Counted from the stretch's first letter, positions 1-7,524 are shown. The stretch is DNA of 8,340 nt from Halanaerobiales bacterium (GCA_016278415.1 JADQBV010000024.1:1-8340), one strand, 5' to 3'. The notes: generated by a model from the sequence alone, not told the origin. Numbers and translations: made by a program.

Positions 1-560
1 AATTCATGGCGTTCCGATTCTGGCCCACTATGAACAGCAAAATGTTTAGCACAGGCGGCAGCTTTCAAATAATGGGGATTATCCCCCTGCAAACCTTTTA
101 TAAAACTAACACCTAAACTGCTTGTTAAATATGGGTCCTCACCATAGGTTTCCTGACCCCTACCCCAGCGGGGATCTCTAAAAATATTTATATTTGGGGT
201 CCAATAAGTAAGACCTTTGTAGATACCCCTATCATCATGTTTAATAAATTTATTGTACTTTGCCCTGCCCTCATCAGCAATAATAGAAGCTACCCCATAT
301 AGTAAATCCTTATTAAAACTAGCAGCCATACCTATTGCCTGAGGAAAAACTGTTGCTACACCAGCACGTGCAACCCCGTGAAGACATTCATTCCACCAAT
401 TATACTCATGTATACCCAGACGCCCAATTGCACTGGAATAAAATAGCATTTGACTGGTCTTTTCTTCTAATGTGAGTCTAGATATTAAGTCATCTATTCT
501 ATCTTCAATTGAAGCTTCTGGATTTTTGTAAAGCATCATATTATCTTTTGATTTATTCAT
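1..560 (-). CDS. GH3 family beta-xylosidase/beta-glucosidase, N-terminal part (3' end beyond window)
   Basis: Retaining exo-glycosidase of family GH3, expected to release terminal beta-linked sugars from short oligosaccharides. The frame is open from an ATG at 560 to the left edge, giving 186 residues. What is visible is the first part of the GH3 TIM barrel: a predicted LTLEEK helix (30-34), YNWWNECLHGVAR (53-65), FPQAIGMAASF (72-82), TPNINIFRDPRWGRGQETYG (121-140) with EDPYL after it, and AKHFAVHSGPESERHE (171-186). NWWNE plus RDPRWGRGQETYGEDP is the style of the beta-xylosidase branch, but GH3 specificity cannot be settled from this part. The catalytic Asp nucleophile and the C-terminal domains lie outside the window. 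There is no signal peptide, so the enzyme is probably cytoplasmic. AGGAGA at 568-573, seven bases before the ATG, supports the start. It follows the sulfatase by 70 bases, so the two are probably co-transcribed. Confidence 0.93.
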   Translation of the reverse strand, partial: MNKSKDNMMLYKNPEASIEDRIDDLISRLTLEEKTSQMLFYSSAIGRLGIHEYNWWNECLHGVARAGVATVFPQAIGMAASFNKDLLYGVASIIADEGRAKYNKFIKHDDRGIYKGLTYWTPNINIFRDPRWGRGQETYGEDPYLTSSLGVSFIKGLQGDNPHYLKAAACAKHFAVHSGPESERHE

Positions 561-630
561 AATTATTTCTCCTAACTTCTTGATAAACAAATTTGTGTAG
601 TAGTTTATAATTCATAAATATTTTTTGTAC

Positions 631-1986
631 TTACTCAAAATTAGGCAGTTTAAATTCATCATCAGTATCTACTATCCACTTTTTCAAACGTTCATTAAGT
701 CTTTTTCTTTGATTCTTATATTTAGGATTATGAACTAAATTCATAAGTTCATAAGGGTCATTATTCAAATTAAACAAAAGCCATTCCATACCTTCAAAGC
801 AGACATATTTCCAGCCGTCTTTTGTTACTACTCCCCGCCAGGGTTTGTCAATAGAATCATAATGACCTGACGCAATAACTGACTGTATAAAGGCTGAATC
901 AGGTTCTTTGTCAGACTTTGCTGACCTGGCTCTAACATAATGTGAATAATCAAATCCTTCCATCCAGTCTGGTACATCGATATCACACACTCCCAATGTT
1001 GTAGGGGCGATATCTACGTGGTTTAATGGGGCATCTAATAGTCTATTATAGGCATAACTAAAAGGATTATGAACAATAAAGGGTATCCGAATTGATTCCT
1101 CAAAGGGATTGGTTTTTCTGGACATTCCCTGTGACCCGTGCATATCACCATGATCCCCAAAGTAGAAAATAAAGGTATTTTCATCAAGGTTCAAATCCCT
1201 TAATGTTTCCCTTATTCTCCCTATATTCCAGTCCAGATTATTTATCATGGCATAAGCACCTGCTAATTCTTTACGCCAATTATCTGTTAATCCAGGAATT
1301 TTCGGAACATTAGGGCGTAGTTTTAAATAATTGGCATTATATTTTTTCATAAACTCAGCTGGAGCTACATATGGGTCATGGGGCGGCTGAACAGACAGAA
1401 CTGAAAAAAATGGTCTTCTATCACCATTAGTTTCTGCCTGAGCATATTCTGTTAGGGATTCAATTAACAAATTTGTCAATTCATCTGTCTCATAGCCTGG
1501 TAATTTATAGTGAAAGGCATCTTCCCCTTCACCACCATGTACCCAACAGTCATACTGAGCATTATTATTTTCATAGCCAATCCAATCCTGAAATCCACCC
1601 CTTCTTTCTGGAGGAACGATATGAAAAGCAGCCCTGCCATTACTTTCATCATAACCATCAAGGTGCCATTTTCCAAAATAGGATGTATGATAACCCTCAT
1701 CATTGAATACATCAGCTATAGTTTTCTGTTCTGGGTCTAACTGGTATTCATGACCCGGAACACATTTATGAGGATATATTCCAGTTAATAATGAACCGCG
1801 AAATGGACAACACAAAGGAAATCCCGAAACAGCTCGTTCAAAGTTTACACCACCTGTTCTATATAAAGAATCTATATTAGGAGTATTTATATTAGGATCA
1901 CCATTACAACTTAAGGCCTGAGCCCGGTGCTGATCACCAAATATCCAGATAACATTAGGTTTTTTCCTACTTTTATGCTTATTCAC
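631..1986 (-). CDS. Cys-type sulfatase (alkaline-phosphatase superfamily), cytoplasmic
   Basis: Hydrolyses a sulfate ester, probably on a sugar; the substrate is not predictable. The 451 residues match a single-domain type I sulfatase. The N-terminal metal-site strand is NVIWIFGDQHRA (11-22). The activation motif is C59-C-P-F-R63, ending LTG (67-69); Cys59 is the residue that would be converted to formylglycine, and Phe replaces the usual Ser at the fourth position. Further active-site motifs are GKWHL (105-109), QPPHDPY (200-206), FGDHGDMHG (276-284) with Lys291, and the C-terminal EWLLFNLNNDPYELMNL (401-417). There is no signal peptide, so it should act on imported substrate in the cytoplasm. 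In anaerobes such Cys-type enzymes need a radical-SAM maturase (anSME); none is encoded here. The start is GTG, chosen because GGGGGTGAT lies just upstream and the conserved core begins about ten residues later. It sits between the GH32 and GH3 genes. Confidence 0.95.
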   Translation of the reverse strand: MNKHKSRKKPNVIWIFGDQHRAQALSCNGDPNINTPNIDSLYRTGGVNFERAVSGFPLCCPFRGSLLTGIYPHKCVPGHEYQLDPEQKTIADVFNDEGYHTSYFGKWHLDGYDESNGRAAFHIVPPERRGGFQDWIGYENNNAQYDCWVHGGEGEDAFHYKLPGYETDELTNLLIESLTEYAQAETNGDRRPFFSVLSVQPPHDPYVAPAEFMKKYNANYLKLRPNVPKIPGLTDNWRKELAGAYAMINNLDWNIGRIRETLRDLNLDENTFIFYFGDHGDMHGSQGMSRKTNPFEESIRIPFIVHNPFSYAYNRLLDAPLNHVDIAPTTLGVCDIDVPDWMEGFDYSHYVRARSAKSDKEPDSAFIQSVIASGHYDSIDKPWRGVVTKDGWKYVCFEGMEWLLFNLNNDPYELMNLVHNPKYKNQRKRLNERLKKWIVDTDDEFKLPNFE

Positions 1987-1989
1987 TAA

Positions 1990-1998
1990 ATCACCCCC
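1990..1998 (-). promoter_or_regulatory. Ribosome binding site of the sulfatase gene
   Basis: GGGGGTGAT followed by TTA and the GTG start. It justifies the non-ATG start. The 11 bases TAAATCACCCC (plus strand, 1987-1997) are repeated exactly in the same position before the GH32 gene (3652-3662). Confidence 0.75.
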
Positions 1999-2004
1999 TT
2001 ACTA

Positions 2005-2222
2005 TTAAGAATTCCCGACAATTACCCCTTCTAATCTGTCATCTCGTCTCAATTTTTCCATATTCAGTGGATAGTGGCTATATTCTTCTACTACCCCATT
2101 ACACCAGTTATCTCCATGTGGAAGTATTGTTTAAAGTCTATTCTCCTGGAATTATGGTAAACAGCAATCCCTTATAAATACAGCACAAAAACAGCATTAT
2201 CAAAAATTTTCATCAAGTCGGG
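2005..2222 (-). pseudogene. Possible decayed gene fragment between the GH32 and sulfatase genes
   Basis: The 249-base gap between GH32 and the sulfatase is the longest in the window and looks partly coding. One frame runs 41 codons from 2130 to a TAA at 2005-2007; it includes GDNWCNGVVEEYSHYP and ends LRRDDRLEGVIVGNS, rich in charged and aromatic residues with little of the Lys/Ile/Asn bias of AT-rich noncoding DNA. Just upstream, another frame reads GIAVYHNSRRIDFKQYFHME from 2171, with a further open stretch (PDLMKIFDNAVFVLYL) before an in-frame TAA at 2172-2174. The two overlap near 2115-2130 as a +1 shift would produce. I do not recognise the parent family. The fragment could be the C-terminus of a former operon gene lost by deletion and frameshift. 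It could also be chance, since no start codon with a ribosome binding site precedes it. Confidence 0.3.
2175..2203 (-). promoter_or_regulatory. Weak candidate sigma-A promoter upstream of the sulfatase
   Basis: TTGATA (2198-2203) and TATTTA (2175-2180) are 17 bases apart on the minus strand. The -35 box matches five of six consensus bases but the -10 box only three of six. It lies in the longest gap of the operon, where a secondary promoter for the sulfatase and GH3 genes would make sense. In AT-rich DNA such matches are common by chance, so this is only a pointer. Confidence 0.15.
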
Positions 2223-2235
2223 TTACCAGGACTAG

Positions 2236-3651
2236 CTATTTGTTATCAATGTTTCTTATCTCAATATTCCTAAATTTCCCCTTACCACTATCAATAAATA
2301 AAGCCAATTCACCTTCTGAATAATCATAACATCTTGAAACCAATGAAATACGATTATTAATATATAAATCCAGTATACAATCCTTTAAAATAACTTCGAA
2401 ACTACAATTCTCTTCATCACCAAAGTCCATATATCTATCATGAATAATATTATATATACCTTTAGTCATCCTAAATAGCCTTATTCTATTACTTATAGGC
2501 TCAATTCTTAGTAAATATCCCTGTTCCAGGTCTTGACTTGCCCTAAAGAAAAGGCCAAAGGCCTTTATGTTATTGATTCCTTCAAAACTTCCAGTAAGGT
2601 AATAATTATCCTCTAATCCTGAACTAATAGCATAAGAAAAACTATGGGGAGAAACTGCCTTAAATTCAGTCTTTTGATTTTTTTTACTTATATGCCAGTT
2701 ACCCCAGTTTGCCGAAAATATACAATCCTCTATTATCCTTCCAATTCTATTTCGTTGATATGGATTTTTTGTCCATAAATATCCCTGCTCATCCTGGATA
2801 ATCTCCCTGATAGCCATAGACCCTCCCCATTCCATCCCGGTATCATCTCTTTCCCCTTTCCTCGATGGAACCCAGCCAAATAAAATCCTCCTTTTTCCGT
2901 CAAATCCAGTCTTGGCAGCATAGAATTGGTTGCCGTCTAGTTCATTTACAGGGGGATTTTCCCAGGGTCCCTCTAAAGAACGCGATCTTCTGTAACTGGT
3001 AATACCTGTACTTGAATAAATTAAATACCACCAATCACCCCATTTAAAAATATCAGGGCATTCCAGGCAATCCCAGATATTAGGTGCAAAAAATATCTCT
3101 TCAAATTCCCAGTTTTTTAGATTTTTAGACTTAATAGAAGCCAGACACCCAGATCTACGCAGAGGTCGGTCTGGTAGTTGAGCAGTAAAGACCATTGAAT
3201 AATGACCCTTATCTTCATTCCAGAGAGGAAAAGGATCCCGACAGGCTTCAAGATTTAATAAAGCTGGATCTGGCTTATATATCGGATTATCAGGGTCTTT
3301 AGTCCAGTTCATCAAATCCGGACTAGTTGCATGACAGATAGTCTCCCTTATCTCTGCTTTGGTGTTAAAATATCTACCAAGATAGTAAATATGAAAAATC
3401 TCACCATCATAAAAAACACTCCCTGTACCACAGGATGCCGAGTCAACCTGTCCCACTTCTCCAATGGGTATAGCATCAGGACACTCCTGCCAATTAATAA
3501 GATCATCACTAACTACATGGCCCCAGAAATGACGCCACCCTAATAACGGTGGACGATAGATTTCTTTTACATAAAACAGGTGAAACTTACCTTCCCAGTA
3601 AAATGGAACCGGATCACCAGCCCAGCCATCGTCTGGTTTATAATATAACAT
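2236..3651 (-). CDS. GH32-type glycosidase (beta-fructosidase-like, divergent)
   Basis: Five-bladed beta-propeller glycosidase of the GH32/clan GH-J type, which normally cleaves terminal beta-fructosyl bonds. The three catalytic motifs can be placed: GDPVPFYWEGKFHLFY (12-27), with Asp13 in the place of the WMNDPNG nucleophile; ACRDPF (136-141), with Asp139 the transition-state stabiliser; and LECPDIF (196-202), with Glu197 the acid/base. Other family-like stretches are SDDLINW (48-54), CGTGSVF (74-80), HATSPDLMNW (107-116), WWYLIYSS (207-214) and GPW (228-230). Residues about 330-471 look like the C-terminal beta-sandwich. The length, 471, is normal. The first motif has lost the Asn and Gly of the classical signature, placing the protein in a divergent branch, so fructan specificity is not assured. 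There is no signal peptide. GGGGTGAT before the ATG supports the start. It follows the MFS gene by 92 bases. Confidence 0.85.
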   Translation of the reverse strand: MLYYKPDDGWAGDPVPFYWEGKFHLFYVKEIYRPPLLGWRHFWGHVVSDDLINWQECPDAIPIGEVGQVDSASCGTGSVFYDGEIFHIYYLGRYFNTKAEIRETICHATSPDLMNWTKDPDNPIYKPDPALLNLEACRDPFPLWNEDKGHYSMVFTAQLPDRPLRRSGCLASIKSKNLKNWEFEEIFFAPNIWDCLECPDIFKWGDWWYLIYSSTGITSYRRSRSLEGPWENPPVNELDGNQFYAAKTGFDGKRRILFGWVPSRKGERDDTGMEWGGSMAIREIIQDEQGYLWTKNPYQRNRIGRIIEDCIFSANWGNWHISKKNQKTEFKAVSPHSFSYAISSGLEDNYYLTGSFEGINNIKAFGLFFRASQDLEQGYLLRIEPISNRIRLFRMTKGIYNIIHDRYMDFGDEENCSFEVILKDCILDLYINNRISLVSRCYDYSEGELALFIDSGKGKFRNIEIRNIDNK

Positions 3652-3705
3652 TAAATCACCCCATTATCTATATAAATAATTCTCTTTTTTGAATTTCTAA
3701 ATATA

Positions 3706-3741
3706 CCCAATTAATTTCCTGTTTATCTCTTCCAAATTGGG
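3706..3741 (-). repeat. Short inverted repeat just after the MFS stop codon
   Basis: CCCAATT (3706-3712) pairs perfectly with AATTGGG (3735-3741) across a 22-base loop, starting three bases past the transporter's stop. The stem is short and AT-rich and no T-run follows it on the minus strand, so it is not a convincing intrinsic terminator. It could be a minor mRNA-stabilising or processing structure between the transporter and GH32 genes, or chance. Confidence 0.2.
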
Positions 3742-3743
3742 AT

Positions 3744-4988
3744 TCAGATAGAGTTGTTATCCAGTCTTGGTTCTTTGACCTTATTAAACAATATTATTAC
3801 TCCAATTAACATCATAAAAAAGGCTGTAGAGAATACCAGGTTATATCCACTTAAGTCTGCTATTAACCCACCTAAAAGTGAAGCAAAGGAATACGTTAAG
3901 CCGGAAATCGTATTGGTGATTGCTATATATGTTGGTTTCTCCTCGGGGAGGCAAAACTCAGGTACAATAGTCATAAAAGATACACTATTCCCACCAACAG
4001 CAATACCAATGAAAACAAAAACAAGGTAAAACATCATCCTGGATATAGCAAAATAGGCCAACATTACTCCTGCTAAATTAAAACAGGCTGCTAACAGAAG
4101 AACAATTTTATGTCCATTACGATCACTAAAATGCCCCCAGAGTAAATTTGTTAAACTCTGGCTTAATATTAATAATACAGCAAAAGTACCAGCCATTTCA
4201 TTAGCATCACTTGTAGATAAATTTAATTTATCAAAACCTGCAACTGCAAACATCCCATTTGCCATTCCAAAAAACTGTATAAATATAATGCTTATTAAAA
4301 AATAACGAAAGTTCACTTTATTTGAGACTATTTTAGGTAATTTTTTGAAGTACTCTTTAAAACTTTTTTTCTTCTGAGTTATTGGATAAATAGGTTCTTT
4401 AATAAATACTAATGATATAAATGAAATCATTGTACCTAAAAATGCCACTCCAAAAAGAATAGTAAAATTAAAAGGAAATGGATAATATTTAATTATCTCT
4501 CTAGCCAGAAACGCTGCCAGTACACCCATAAGTCCACTAAAAAAGGAACGGAATCCAAAAAAATTGCCTCGCTTTTCTACTGGTATTATTTTAGTCAATA
4601 AATCAAACCAGACCGGTGTAGTAAAACCAGAGGAAATACTATAGAAAGTTAGGACAAGGAAAAATACTACTAATAAATAATCTGAATAATTAGGTGTTAA
4701 AAAATACGTTAATATGGCCATCAAAAGCCAGGGCATCCTCATTAGAAGGGCCAAAAATAATAAGGGCTTTTTCTTTATCTCTAACCCTTCCGCCCACCTG
4801 GCCGATATCAATTGTGGTATATTTCCTCCAAATGTTAAAATCGCCATAATCAAACTAATTAATAACTTGGATTCTGTTAAGTTCCTGACGAATATAGGAA
4901 GAATCGTTGTCGTCGATATAAAACCTATTCCAAATGAGAAGAATATACCATCTAATACATTACTATAATAGTTCCTTTTATAGTGCAT
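3744..4988 (-). CDS. MFS transporter, probably sugar or glycoside uptake
   Basis: Secondary transporter of the major facilitator superfamily in the cytoplasmic membrane, the only transporter in the window and the likely importer of the operon's substrate. From the chosen start it has 414 residues and about twelve hydrophobic segments, roughly 10-30, 41-62, 75-97, 104-122, 147-163, 174-196, 227-249, 266-284, 294-312, 318-340, 356-378 and 383-403. A basic, polar central loop (198-226) separates the two halves. The 8-9 loop GHFSDRNGHK (285-294) is a clear MFS motif A, and SARWAEGLEIKKK (62-74) is its weaker counterpart in the first half. An ATG at 5096 would add 36 polar residues, but it has no good ribosome binding site, while AAGGA sits seven bases before the ATG at 4988. 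Substrate and direction are inferred only from the neighbouring UroD-like and glycosidase genes. Confidence 0.9.
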   Translation of the reverse strand: MHYKRNYYSNVLDGIFFSFGIGFISTTTILPIFVRNLTESKLLISLIMAILTFGGNIPQLISARWAEGLEIKKKPLLFLALLMRMPWLLMAILTYFLTPNYSDYLLVVFFLVLTFYSISSGFTTPVWFDLLTKIIPVEKRGNFFGFRSFFSGLMGVLAAFLAREIIKYYPFPFNFTILFGVAFLGTMISFISLVFIKEPIYPITQKKKSFKEYFKKLPKIVSNKVNFRYFLISIIFIQFFGMANGMFAVAGFDKLNLSTSDANEMAGTFAVLLILSQSLTNLLWGHFSDRNGHKIVLLLAACFNLAGVMLAYFAISRMMFYLVFVFIGIAVGGNSVSFMTIVPEFCLPEEKPTYIAITNTISGLTYSFASLLGGLIADLSGYNLVFSTAFFMMLIGVIILFNKVKEPRLDNNSI

Positions 4989-4992
4989 TTTT

Positions 4993-5000
4993 ACTTCCTT
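4993..5000 (-). promoter_or_regulatory. Ribosome binding site deciding the MFS start
   Basis: AAGGAAGT on the minus strand, with AAGGA seven bases before the ATG at 4988. This is the best Shine-Dalgarno in the region. It argues for the 414-residue protein over the 450-residue alternative starting at 5096, and over an intermediate ATG at 5066 preceded by a weaker AGGT. Confidence 0.75.
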
Positions 5001-5117
5001 GTTGAATGATTCTAATTTATTAACTACTTGTAAGTTACATGAGTCTGTTCTATTCACTATCTTCATAGTACTACCTATCAACCTCGCTTTTCTCATTACT
5101 CATTTTGATTACAATAA

Positions 5118-6050
5118 CTAGTAATCTCTCATTCTCTTCCAGACATCTAGTATTAATTTATATCTTTCAGGATTAAGGCCTTTAAAAGGAATATTACTTG
5201 TTGCAAAAATATAGCCACCACCTGGTTTAGCATGAGTTAGACAATATTCTGCGCTGGCAATAACCTCTTCCTCTGTACCAGTCTGCATCAACGCACAATT
5301 TACATTACCACAAAGGCAGACTTTATCCCCTACTTTTTCCTTAACCACCTTTATATCAACACCAGCCATGGGATCAATTGAGTGTAGTGCATGTGGCTCA
5401 CATTCTACTAACTGGTCTAGTATAGGCATAATATTGCCATCAGTATGTTTAATAGTGTAGCCACCTGCTTCCTTTGTCTCTTTAATAATTTTATATAAAT
5501 ATGGTTGAATAAATTCTGCAAACATCTTTGGTGACAAAAATGGCCCATCATTAAAACAATAATCAGCACAAAGAATAAAAGAATCCAAACCTGAATCTAT
5601 TAATTTTTTATTTCGCTCAATAGTTCTATTGGCTTTATTTAAAGCCAATTCTTTCATCTCATCTGGTCTATCAGCTAAACTATAAACAAATTCATACATA
5701 CTTTCTCCATCAGGTACTGAAAATGTACCATCACCATGAGTTGTTAACATAAATTTATCCCCACTAATATCCCTGATATGCTTAATAGTTTTCATTATAT
5801 CTTCAGTACTGATATAATGAATGGGTATAATGGAATATTCCAATTCTTCATAAACCCGGACCATGTATTCGGCATTTTCTTTTATTAGAATCTCTTTCTC
5901 TAAAGCAGTCCTGCCTTCCAGGTCACTTTTTCTTAAGAACCTTTTTCCATACAGCTCTTCTTCTAATTGAAATTCCAGTTCAAAAGTCGGCACTCGATCC
6001 GGCACCTCTAATGTCAAGGCTGCCACAGCTCTCTCTTTTGGTGTCATCAT
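5118..6050 (-). CDS. Uroporphyrinogen decarboxylase-fold protein (MtaA/CmuA-like superfamily), function unknown
   Basis: A 310-residue TIM-barrel protein of the UroD superfamily, which contains heme-pathway decarboxylases and corrinoid methyltransferases (MtaA, MtbA, CmuA). Visible motifs are the N-terminal MTPKERAVAALTLEVPDRVP (2-21), ADYCFNDGPFLSPKMF (162-177), IKHTDGN (200-206), HSIDPMAGVD (223-232), CLCGNVN (245-251) and a C-terminal GGGYIFATSNIPFKGLNPE (277-295). The methyltransferases bind zinc through His-x-Cys plus a distant Cys; here the first pair is His202-x-Asp204, and no Cys is obvious in the last motif, so that activity is doubtful. It is shorter than true HemE (about 340-350) and has no heme genes nearby. 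Its place between GH1 and the MFS transporter suggests a role in handling an imported sugar or glycoside, but the reaction is unknown. GGGGG eight bases before the first of two tandem ATGs favours the start at 6050. Confidence 0.88.
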   Translation of the reverse strand: MMTPKERAVAALTLEVPDRVPTFELEFQLEEELYGKRFLRKSDLEGRTALEKEILIKENAEYMVRVYEELEYSIIPIHYISTEDIMKTIKHIRDISGDKFMLTTHGDGTFSVPDGESMYEFVYSLADRPDEMKELALNKANRTIERNKKLIDSGLDSFILCADYCFNDGPFLSPKMFAEFIQPYLYKIIKETKEAGGYTIKHTDGNIMPILDQLVECEPHALHSIDPMAGVDIKVVKEKVGDKVCLCGNVNCALMQTGTEEEVIASAEYCLTHAKPGGGYIFATSNIPFKGLNPERYKLILDVWKRMRDY

Positions 6051-6156
6051 AAATAAAACCCCCGTTCATTTTTATACTAATCGTCTTCCCATTTCTTAAA
6101 ACCATTTAAAACCCCTCAGCCAGATTTAAGTCAAGTAATCAGTATGGTATACAGCA

Positions 6157-7512
6157 CTACTCAATATCTATTCCATTATTTTTGATTACATTACTATACC
6201 AATAAGCACTATCCTTTAATATCCTTTCCTGTGTCTTGTAATCAACATAAGTAATTCCAAATCTCTTTGTATAACCACAAGCCCACTCAAAGTTATCCAT
6301 TAAAGACCAGGCATAATATCCTTTTAATGGTACTCCATCTTGTATTGCTTGATGAGCACTGGAAAAATGGCCTCTATAAAAATCTATTCTTCTCTGATCA
6401 TGAACCCTTCCATCATCTGATACTTTATCATTAAAAACAGCACCATTTTCTGTAATGTAAATAGGCTTATCTGTATAATTTTTGTTTACATCCATTAGAA
6501 TATCATAAAGGCCCTGTGGGTAAATTTCCATCGGAAAATCTGTATATTTGCTGTCCTCAGGTTTTATGACATCTTTTTTTAAAATATGGTCTGCTTTGGG
6601 ATTATCTTTAACTATCAGCCGATTATAATAATTGATACCCAGGAAATCCATCTCTTCTGTAATGACATCAAAGTCAGTACTATCAAAATCAAACCAACCT
6701 TTTTCTTTTTTATAAATAGCAGACATTGTTTCAGGGTATTTCCCCTTAAAAAGTGGATCTAGGAACCAACCATTAATAAATTCTTTCTGTCTCTCTGCAG
6801 CTGCAATATCTTCCACTGCATCTGAGTATGGAGTAGTTCCTACAAGATTAAGTGTAATACCTATTTCACCGTCTATACCTTCTTTTCGAAAAGCCCTAAC
6901 AGTAAGGCCATGTGAAAGCAAAAGATGATGAGCAGCCCGGAGGGCTTGTTGATAGTCTTTTAACCCTGGGGCATGTTCACCAAAGGCATAACCAACAAAT
7001 GACGCCATCCATGGCTCGTTATGAGTAATCCATCTTGGGACTAAATCACCAAACTCCCTAAATAGTATTTGAGCATATTCTGTATAATAATTGATAATAT
7101 CACGCTCTGCCCAACCACCTTTATCCTGTAAAGCCTGAGGCAAATCCCAGTGATTAATAGTAGCAGTAGGTGATATCCCTGCTTCCAACAATCCATCTAT
7201 TAATTTTTTATAAAAATCAAGACCTTTCTGATTTACCTTACCATGCCCTTCAGGTAGAATACGTGGCCAGGAAAAAGAAAAACGGTAGGCATCAAGTCCT
7301 ATTTCCTTCATTAATTCTATATCCTCTTTGTACCTATGATAATGATCACAGGCTACATCACCAGTATCCCCATTCTCTACCTTTCCATGTGTATGACTGA
7401 ACCTATCCCAGATTGATTCTCCACGACCATCTTCTTTACTTGCTCCCTCAATCTGATATGCGGCTGTAGCTGAACCCCATATAAAATCTTCAGGAAATAT
7501 TAATTTATTCAT
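6157..7512 (-). CDS. GH1 beta-glucosidase-type glycosidase
   Basis: Retaining beta-glycosidase of family GH1, cytoplasmic, 451 residues, the usual full length of one TIM-barrel domain. The N-terminal signature FIWGSATAAYQIEGA spans 10-24. The acid/base is Glu166 in THNEPW (163-168) and the nucleophile Glu355 in YITENGA (352-358). Sugar-binding residues of the family are also present: Gln20, His121, Asn165, Trp402, Glu409 and Trp410 in SLMDNFEWACGY (403-414). Glu409-Trp410 marks enzymes for unphosphorylated sugars rather than 6-phospho-beta-glucosidases, which agrees with an MFS importer instead of a PTS. Glucosidase, galactosidase or fucosidase activity cannot be separated by eye. A longer frame from a TTG at 7578 would add 22 residues, but GAGGTGAT just before the ATG at 7512 and the family's usual N-terminus fix the start. 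It follows the GH2 gene by 77 bases. Confidence 0.96.
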   Translation of the reverse strand: MNKLIFPEDFIWGSATAAYQIEGASKEDGRGESIWDRFSHTHGKVENGDTGDVACDHYHRYKEDIELMKEIGLDAYRFSFSWPRILPEGHGKVNQKGLDFYKKLIDGLLEAGISPTATINHWDLPQALQDKGGWAERDIINYYTEYAQILFREFGDLVPRWITHNEPWMASFVGYAFGEHAPGLKDYQQALRAAHHLLLSHGLTVRAFRKEGIDGEIGITLNLVGTTPYSDAVEDIAAAERQKEFINGWFLDPLFKGKYPETMSAIYKKEKGWFDFDSTDFDVITEEMDFLGINYYNRLIVKDNPKADHILKKDVIKPEDSKYTDFPMEIYPQGLYDILMDVNKNYTDKPIYITENGAVFNDKVSDDGRVHDQRRIDFYRGHFSSAHQAIQDGVPLKGYYAWSLMDNFEWACGYTKRFGITYVDYKTQERILKDSAYWYSNVIKNNGIDIE

Positions 7513-7516
7513 TTTA

Positions 7517-7524
7517 ATCACCTC
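7517..7524 (-). promoter_or_regulatory. Ribosome binding site deciding the GH1 start
   Basis: GAGGTGAT on the minus strand, with the GAGG core eight bases before the ATG at 7512. It supports the 451-residue protein and rules against the TTG-initiated 473-residue reading. Confidence 0.75.

Noticed and set aside
587..596. Perfect 10-base palindrome ACAAATTTGT upstream of the GH3 gene, considered as an operator
   Set aside because: The same ten bases also occur inside the sulfatase coding sequence near 1468-1477, and short AT palindromes are common by chance in such DNA.
1473..1740. Overlapping plus- and minus-strand frames of 76-78 codons
   Set aside because: They are antisense or out-of-frame shadows of the sulfatase gene, whose motifs lie in the long minus-strand frame.
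2733..2921. 62-codon minus-strand frame inside the GH32 gene
   Set aside because: Out-of-frame shadow of the GH32 coding sequence with no features of its own.
4989..5096. 36-residue N-terminal extension of the MFS transporter from the ATG at 5096
   Set aside because: Polar sequence unlike an MFS N-terminus and no clear ribosome binding site, whereas the ATG at 4988 has AAGGA at ideal spacing.
5980..6105. 41-codon minus-strand frame starting at an ATG at 6105 with GAGGGG upstream, overlapping the UroD-like gene out of frame
   Set aside because: Most of it lies within the UroD-like gene and it shows no recognisable protein features; a leader peptide cannot be excluded but is not supported.
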